From assembly GCA_009926645.1 (NCBI GenBank), contig RFOO01000020.1, positions 1 through 9,895 of the forward strand: DNA of 9,895 bases, read 5' to 3'. This document shows positions 5,923-9,895 of this stretch, in pieces. A model generated the notes under the pieces. That model saw only the letters and a list, made by a program, of their open reading frames with translations. It ran no database searches and had not been told where the DNA came from. The translations under genes were made by a program, and so were the position numbers. The stretch comes from a bacterium (GTDB lineage Bacteria; Verrucomicrobiota; Verrucomicrobiia; Opitutales; UBA953). Positions within the stretch are counted from its first letter, which is position 1; every line of letters begins with the position of its first letter.

Positions 5923-6852
5923 ATGTCTTCTCATTCTCAATCTTCTGCTACCCAGCGTCCTGTCCAAGCCTATGCAGGTGCGCATACCGCATTAATTACG
6001 CCTTTTCTGAATGGCAAAGTTGCTTGGGATGACTTGCGTAAATTAGTTAATTTTCAGATTTCCGCTGGAATTGATGGTTTGATTTCAGTGGGTACGACTG
6101 GAGAGTCTCCCACGCTCGATTATGACGAGCACATCGAAGTCATTCAGCGTACCGTAGAATATGCTGCAGGTCGCGTTCCTGTGATGGCGGGTACGGGATC
6201 CAATGCTACGACGGAGGCTTTGGATTTGACGAAGCGAGCTGATGAAGCGGGCGCCGATGCTTTTCTCCTCGTCGCACCTTATTACAATAAGCCGAGCCAA
6301 GAAGGACTTTACCGTCACTTCTCGCTCATCGCTGAATCCACGGCCAAGCCCATCATGCTCTATTCTATTCCTGGGCGATGTGGAATTGAAATTGCGGTTG
6401 AGACGGTGGTACGTCTTCGGCAAAAACATCGTAACATCATCGGCATCAAAGAGGCGGGTGGTCAGGTTGAAAAAGCCGCTCGTCTCGTGCGTGAATTGGA
6501 TTCGGAATTTTTAGTTCTCAGTGGTGACGATTCCTTAACGCTAGCCTTTGGCGAAGTCGGAGCCCAGGGCATCATTTCCGTAGCCTCCAACTGGATTCCC
6601 TCGGCGGTAGTGCAGTTAACCGCTTTGGTGCGGGCCAAGAAGTTTACCGAAGCCAAGGCATTGCAGGCCAAGTTAGCCGAGGTATTCCGCGTGTTATTCG
6701 TTGAGCCCAATCCCGTGCCCGTGAAGCATTTAATGCAGCGCGCAGGACTCATTCAATCGGCTGAAGTTCGCTTGCCATTATGCGAAATGGCAGAAGCCAA
6801 TCGCCGGCTTGTCGAAGCCACAGCGGACGCTTATCTTTCCTCTATCCGATGA
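5923..6852 (+). CDS. dapA: 4-hydroxy-tetrahydrodipicolinate synthase
   Basis: Class I aldolase-type enzyme condensing pyruvate with aspartate semialdehyde, the first step of the diaminopimelate/lysine branch; it feeds peptidoglycan. The 309-residue protein has a TIM barrel with all key residues: GTTGES with Thr58 and Thr59, APYYNKP with Tyr121, MLYSIPGR with Tyr147 and Arg152, and IIGIKEA with the Schiff-base Lys176, equivalent to E. coli Thr44, Thr45, Tyr107, Tyr133, Arg138 and Lys161. About 14 extra N-terminal residues, rich in Ser and Gln, precede the barrel. I chose ATG 5923 because GAGGT lies 9 bases upstream; ATG 5899 would add 8 residues. The stop codon overlaps the dapB start as ATGA, showing translational coupling. 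The gap to ruvA is occupied by a repeat, so whether dapA has its own promoter is open. Confidence 0.97.
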   Translation: MSSHSQSSATQRPVQAYAGAHTALITPFLNGKVAWDDLRKLVNFQISAGIDGLISVGTTGESPTLDYDEHIEVIQRTVEYAAGRVPVMAGTGSNATTEALDLTKRADEAGADAFLLVAPYYNKPSQEGLYRHFSLIAESTAKPIMLYSIPGRCGIEIAVETVVRLRQKHRNIIGIKEAGGQVEKAARLVRELDSEFLVLSGDDSLTLAFGEVGAQGIISVASNWIPSAVVQLTALVRAKKFTEAKALQAKLAEVFRVLFVEPNPVPVKHLMQRAGLIQSAEVRLPLCEMAEANRRLVEATADAYLSSIR

Positions 6853-7592
6853 GCCAATCACTCCGCATTCTTCTTAATGGTGCCAAGGGCCGTATGGGCC
6901 AGGCGATTTTATCCGTGGCGTCTTCGGAGCAGGCCAGCGTAGCCGTGGCGGTTGACCAAGGAGATAATCCGGCCGCTCACCTAGATCAGGTTGATGTGGT
7001 TATCGATTTTTCATTTCACTCCGCTACTTTGCCGTTGGCTCAGTTATGCGCCAAGCATGGTAAGCCCTTGGTTATTGGCACCACGGGGCACACGCCTGAG
7101 GAAAAAGCAGCGATTACTGCCGCTATTAAAGGTATTCCTGTGGTATGGGCAGGGAATTATTCTGTCGGTGTCACTTTGCTTAACGCCCTAGTGCGCCAGG
7201 CTGCGCGAGCTTTAGTGGATGCGGGGCGCTGGGATATTGAATTAACGGAAATGCATCATCGGCACAAAAAAGATGCGCCCAGTGGTACGGCAGAAACTTT
7301 ATTAAAGATATTACGCGAAGAGCGCCAGTTGGCCGAAAAAGATTTGAAGCATGGTCGTAGCGGTCTGACGGGTGAACGCCCTGTAAGTGAGATTGGCGTG
7401 CATGCTTTGCGTGGTGGCGATGTCGTCGGTGAGCACACTGTCATTTTTTCTGCCGAAGGTGAACGCTTGGAATTAAAGCATACGGCGACCAATCGAGAAA
7501 TTTTTGCTCGAGGTGCCGTTCGTGCCGCTCGCTGGCTCAAATCCCGAGCCCCTGGATTGTATTCGATGGATGATGTGTTGGGGTTGAAGTGA
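6849..7592 (+). CDS. dapB: 4-hydroxy-tetrahydrodipicolinate reductase
   Basis: NAD(P)H-dependent reductase that takes the DapA product to tetrahydrodipicolinate, the next step toward diaminopimelate and lysine. The 247 residues begin with a Rossmann fold, LLNGAKGRMGQAI (8-20), then VVIDFS (50-55) and VIGTTGH (75-81). The substrate domain carries ELTEMHHRHKKDAPSGTAET (131-150): His136 and Lys140 match the catalytic His159 and Lys163 of E. coli, and Ser145-Gly146-Thr147 bind substrate. The end, SMDDVLGL, is the usual C-terminus. It is somewhat shorter than E. coli DapB (273), as in several other phyla. The frame is open back to 6780, but the ATG at 6849 overlapping the dapA stop (ATGA) is the natural start. 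A composite repeat begins within about 6 bases of the stop. Confidence 0.97.
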   Translation: MSQSLRILLNGAKGRMGQAILSVASSEQASVAVAVDQGDNPAAHLDQVDVVIDFSFHSATLPLAQLCAKHGKPLVIGTTGHTPEEKAAITAAIKGIPVVWAGNYSVGVTLLNALVRQAARALVDAGRWDIELTEMHHRHKKDAPSGTAETLLKILREERQLAEKDLKHGRSGLTGERPVSEIGVHALRGGDVVGEHTVIFSAEGERLELKHTATNREIFARGAVRAARWLKSRAPGLYSMDDVLGLK

Positions 7593-7597
7593 AGGGG

Positions 7598-7740
7598 GAG
7601 GGGTATGGACGCCACTCCGTTGGCGTCCGTGGAAAAGTGCAAAGGTGCAAAAGTGCAAAGGTGGAATCAGGTGCCTGGTGACGGGAGTGGCGTCCCTACC
7701 CATTCCACCATTCCCCCTGTCCACTCGCCCACCTGTCCAT
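7598..7740 (+). repeat. Composite intergenic repeat, locus 3, with inverted flank
   Basis: Occupies most of the dapB-pilT gap. Order: palindromic core at 7607-7628 (with one extra T beside the loop), octamer array at 7629-7664, tail ATCAGGTGCCTGGTG from 7666, then an inverted half core at 7684-7701 and an inverted flank (7702-7740) whose reverse complement contains GGGCGAGTGGAC and GGTGGAATGGG, the same words that precede the core in locus 1 (2580-2613). The outer 18-mers 7601-7618 and 7684-7701 are inverted repeats with one mismatch. Confidence 0.85.
7607..7628 (+). repeat. Palindromic core, 8-bp stem
   Basis: GGACGCCA (7607-7614) is the reverse complement of TGGCGTCC (7621-7628) around a 6-base loop CTCCGT. 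Relative to the copy at 2697-2717 one T has been inserted, which opens the inner C-G pair. No T-run follows, so it is not an intrinsic terminator. Confidence 0.88.
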
Positions 7741-7746
7741 CCCTCC

Positions 7747-7775
7747 TTAAAACTTCTCGACCCTGCGTCTATATT
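7747..7775 (+). promoter_or_regulatory. Candidate sigma70-type promoter for pilT
   Basis: TTAAAA (7747-7752) and TATATT (7770-7775) are separated by 17 bases; the -10 differs from TATAAT at one position and the -35 from TTGACA at two. The expected transcript start near 7782 leaves a leader of about 18 bases before the ATG at 7801. The site lies just outside the repeat at 7598-7740. Motif match only. Confidence 0.45.
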
Positions 7776-7800
7776 CTTAATCATAAGTTTGTTTTCAACT

Positions 7801-8907
7801 ATGTCGGGTATTCCTTCTATTATCGAAAATCTTTTCCCCTTAGCGGTGGAAAATAATGCCAGTGATATTCACCTGAAAACAGGGCGTCCGGCTTTGTTGC
7901 GTATCTCTTCGCAGTTGGTTGAAGCGGAGATGGCGCCGATTACCGCCGAACAAATTTTAGCGTTTGTCCAGGCCACGATGCCCGCACGATTTAACGAACG
8001 CTGGGTTAAGGAAAACCAGGTTGATTATTCTTTCATGGCTGGTGTGGGTGGTGGAACGCGTTTTCGGGTGAATGCTTATTTGCAACGCAACGAGCCAGCC
8101 TTGGTGATGCGTCTGGTGAAGCAGACTCCTCCTTGTTTTGCTGATTTAGGATTGGAGGGGAAATCCTTCATGCGTGCGATTGAATCCATGGAAGGTATGG
8201 TTGTCGTTTGCGGTGCGACTGGTTCAGGGAAGAGTTCAACTTTGGCTGCGATTTTGCGCGAAGTGAATGAGCATTCGCCTTTGCACGTCGTCACTCTCGA
8301 AAATCCCATCGAATACGTTTTTAAGGACAATAAGTGTTCTTTTAGTCAGCGTGAGGTGGGGATTGATGTAGAAACTTTTCCGAGCGGTTTGCATGCGGCC
8401 CTACGTCAAGATCCAGATATTGTTTTGGTTGGTGAGATGCGAGATCGAGAAACTTTTGAAACCGCCCTTCATGCTGCGGAAACGGGGCACTTGGTGCTTT
8501 CGACCTTGCACGCAGGCACAGCGCAGCAGGCCGTGCAACGTCTCTTTGAATTTTATCCACCAGAGCAATTGCCGATGGCTAAGCGCAACATTGCGGGCTG
8601 TTTGAAGGCGGTGATTGTTCAGACATTGGTTCCCAAAATTGGTGGTGGCGTAGCGCCGGCAGACGAGATTTTCATCATCGATGCCACGGCACGTCGGATT
8701 ATTGCTGAGGGCCAGTTCGAAAAAATTTCTGACTTAGTAAATGCCGGTGCAGATGTCGGTTCCCGTTCAATGAACAGCGACCTCAATCAACTGGTGCGTG
8801 CGGGTAAGGTTTCTCGAGCCGATGCGTTAGCTCGTTCGCCTAATCCAAAGCAGTTGGAAATGATTCTTTCGGGAATCAACATCGCGGCCTCGGGCATTAT
8901 TCGCTAA
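7801..8907 (+). CDS. pilT: PilT/PilU-family type IV pilus retraction ATPase
   Basis: Hexameric cytoplasmic ATPase expected to drive pilus disassembly for twitching motility. The 368 residues carry an N-terminal PAS-like domain (about 1-110, with ASDIHLKTGRPALLRI at 20-35), then the motor: Walker A GATGSGKSS (138-146), Asp box TLENPIEYVF (165-174), Walker B LRQDPDIVLVGEMRD (201-215) and His box AAETGHLVLSTLHAG (225-239), where PilT signature GEMRD and TGHLV are intact. The C-terminal retraction motif AIRNLIRE is only partly kept (TARRIIAE, 296-303), so a PilU or other PilT paralogue is possible. The frame is open upstream to 7645 through repeat DNA, giving a Pro-rich stretch without homology; ATG 7801 starts the recognisable protein. 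No Shine-Dalgarno. The hydrolase gene follows 3 bases after the stop; no other pilus gene is in the window. Confidence 0.9.
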   Translation: MSGIPSIIENLFPLAVENNASDIHLKTGRPALLRISSQLVEAEMAPITAEQILAFVQATMPARFNERWVKENQVDYSFMAGVGGGTRFRVNAYLQRNEPALVMRLVKQTPPCFADLGLEGKSFMRAIESMEGMVVVCGATGSGKSSTLAAILREVNEHSPLHVVTLENPIEYVFKDNKCSFSQREVGIDVETFPSGLHAALRQDPDIVLVGEMRDRETFETALHAAETGHLVLSTLHAGTAQQAVQRLFEFYPPEQLPMAKRNIAGCLKAVIVQTLVPKIGGGVAPADEIFIIDATARRIIAEGQFEKISDLVNAGADVGSRSMNSDLNQLVRAGKVSRADALARSPNPKQLEMILSGINIAASGIIR

Positions 8908-8910
8908 AGT

Positions 8911-9678
8911 ATGTCCATCGCCTGTGTGGCTCGTGAGTTGGGGGGAGAAGGTCCAGTCATCTTGGTTCTGCATGGCCTTTTAGGCTCCTCGCGTAATTGG
9001 CAATCGGCTGGCGTGGCTTTGGCTGAAAAAGGTTATCGCGTGGTGGCGTTAGATTTGCGCAATCACGGGTCTTCGCCTTGGGCAGAAGATTGTTCTTATC
9101 CCGCGATGGCGGAAGATGTGGAGGTATTTTTGGATCAACAGAAATGGGGTCCCGTTCATCTCCTCGGTCACAGTATGGGTGGAAAAGTTGCGATGCGTGT
9201 GGCGGTGGAGCGACCCGATTTAGTTTCTCGTTTAACCGTGGTGGATATTGCTCCACGGGCTTACTCGGATCGCGTGCGTGAGGAGTTTCGAGCCATGAAT
9301 GCTCTTGATTTGACTCAGATTAAGTCACGTAAAGACGCTGATGCATTATTGACTCCTCTGGTGTCGGATTGGGGTATGCGACAGTTTATTCTGACAAATC
9401 TCAATCAATCTCCCGAAGGGCAGTGGCGATGGATGGTTAATCGCGAGGCTTTGACTCGGTCTTTGCCGCAAATTCTCGGTGAGTGTCTTTCGTTGGAGGA
9501 AAAATTTTTGGGTCCAACGCGTTTTATCCGAGGAGGTAAATCGAACTATATTCGCGATGAGGATTTTCCTTTGCTACAAAAACATTTTCCTCAGACGGAT
9601 TGGGTGACTTTGTCTGAGAGTGGTCATAATCCACATTTTGAAGCACGTGCGGGTTTCGTCGATGCTGTCTTGGCTTGA
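8911..9678 (+). CDS. Alpha/beta hydrolase, YbfF/ABHD11-like esterase
   Basis: Serine hydrolase of the alpha/beta fold; cytosolic, no signal peptide. The 255 residues show the oxyanion region VLHGLLGSSRNW (19-30), ALDLRNHGSSP (46-56), the nucleophile elbow LLGHSMGGKVAM (84-95) with Ser88, VVDIAPRAY (110-118) with Asp112, and SESGHNPHFEA (235-245) with His239. Ser88, Asp112 and His239 correspond to the Ser-Asp-His triad of E. coli YbfF, in which the acid also sits after the nucleophile strand. E. coli YbfF acts on short acyl esters and acyl-CoA; the natural substrate here is unknown. It begins 3 bases after the pilT stop and is probably expressed with it, though no shared role is evident. Its stop is separated by one base from the stop of the convergent gene to the right. 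Confidence 0.92.
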   Translation: MSIACVARELGGEGPVILVLHGLLGSSRNWQSAGVALAEKGYRVVALDLRNHGSSPWAEDCSYPAMAEDVEVFLDQQKWGPVHLLGHSMGGKVAMRVAVERPDLVSRLTVVDIAPRAYSDRVREEFRAMNALDLTQIKSRKDADALLTPLVSDWGMRQFILTNLNQSPEGQWRWMVNREALTRSLPQILGECLSLEEKFLGPTRFIRGGKSNYIRDEDFPLLQKHFPQTDWVTLSESGHNPHFEARAGFVDAVLA

Positions 9679-9679
9679 A

Positions 9680-9895
9680 TTATTTGATAATTTGCAAGGC
9701 TGCCTTTTGGAAGGTTAGGCGCATTTCGCTATCATCTGGATTTTCTAAATCGCTTCGTTGTATCAGCAAAATATAAGCTCGTTTCCGAATCGGGTCGACC
9801 CATGCCTCGGTGCCATAAGCTCCGCCGTGGCCAAAGGTTCCGACGTTTAATCCATCGGTTACTCCCGTGGGAGTTTTGACGCATTGGAAGCCCAA
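9680..9895 (-). CDS. Serine hydrolase / beta-lactamase-family protein, C-terminal part (cut by window edge)
   Basis: The last 71 residues of a gene running off the right edge; the first visible codon is TTG but there is no reason to treat it as a start. The fragment contains TFGHGGAYGTEAWVDPIRKR followed by AYILLIQR, the C-terminal pattern of class C beta-lactamase-like serine hydrolases (penicillin-binding protein/esterase family): HGG at the third catalytic motif position, then G(T)xxWxDP and a hydrophobic strand. The catalytic SxxK and YxN motifs would lie beyond the window. Many such proteins are esterases or peptidases, so antibiotic resistance should not be inferred. It converges on the YbfF-like gene with a single base between stops and no terminator in between. 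Confidence 0.8.
   Translation of the reverse strand: MGFQCVKTPTGVTDGLNVGTFGHGGAYGTEAWVDPIRKRAYILLIQRSDLENPDDSEMRLTFQKAALQIIK

Noticed and set aside
5755..5995. Open frames on both strands across the ruvA-dapA gap
   Set aside because: They read through the repeat and into the dapA start in other frames; no homology or start signal.
7473..7784. Minus-strand open frame with Pro/His-rich sequence after dapB
   Set aside because: Half is antisense to dapB and half is repeat DNA; no recognisable domain.
7645..7800. 52-residue N-terminal extension of the PilT-like protein
   Set aside because: It reads through the repeat and candidate promoter, is Pro-rich and unlike PilT, whose normal N-terminus starts at 7801.

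Overview
The window reads as ordinary chromosomal DNA from a member of the Verrucomicrobiota, probably of the Opitutae type. The best pointer is a 52-residue, lysine/arginine-rich protein on the minus strand (2332-2490) that resembles the small basic protein I recall from Verrucomicrobia and Chlamydiae. An outer-membrane LPS export permease (LptF/LptG family), a type 2 LeuA and a PilT-type ATPase show a Gram-negative, probably piliated cell. The phylum call is from recognition, not from a search.

Left part, minus strand: the small basic protein gene (2332-2490) is followed by a strong intrinsic terminator (2280-2309), then leuA (2-isopropylmalate synthase, 549-2210), then, 8 bases after the leuA stop, a YgaP-like membrane rhodanese (16-540).

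Right part, plus strand: lptG-like permease (2819-3970), an RlmI-type rRNA methyltransferase (3976-5127), ruvA (5140-5739), dapA (5923-6852), dapB (6849-7592, ATGA overlap with dapA), pilT-like ATPase (7801-8907) and a YbfF-like alpha/beta hydrolase (8911-9678). Genes inside each block are 3 to 12 bases apart or overlap. A convergent serine hydrolase/beta-lactamase-like gene (9680 to the right edge) is cut by the window end.

The functions are mixed housekeeping: leucine and lysine/diaminopimelate synthesis, LPS transport, ribosome modification, recombination and twitching motility. No mobile-element protein, tRNA, rRNA or CRISPR array was found, and no obvious new protein system.

The unusual part lies between the genes. 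All three gaps longer than 180 bases (2491-2818, 5740-5922, 7593-7800) carry the same composite repeat: a GGACGCCAC...GTGGCGTCC-type palindrome followed, with no spacer, by a tandem array of an 8-base unit (GTGSAAAR) and then an ATCAGRTGYCGGGTG-like tail. Five right-half copies keep exactly the same junction, and one copy shows a paired base change that keeps the stem. I do not recognise the element. A second theme is that most genes start without a Shine-Dalgarno sequence and instead have a short T/C-rich run just before the ATG.
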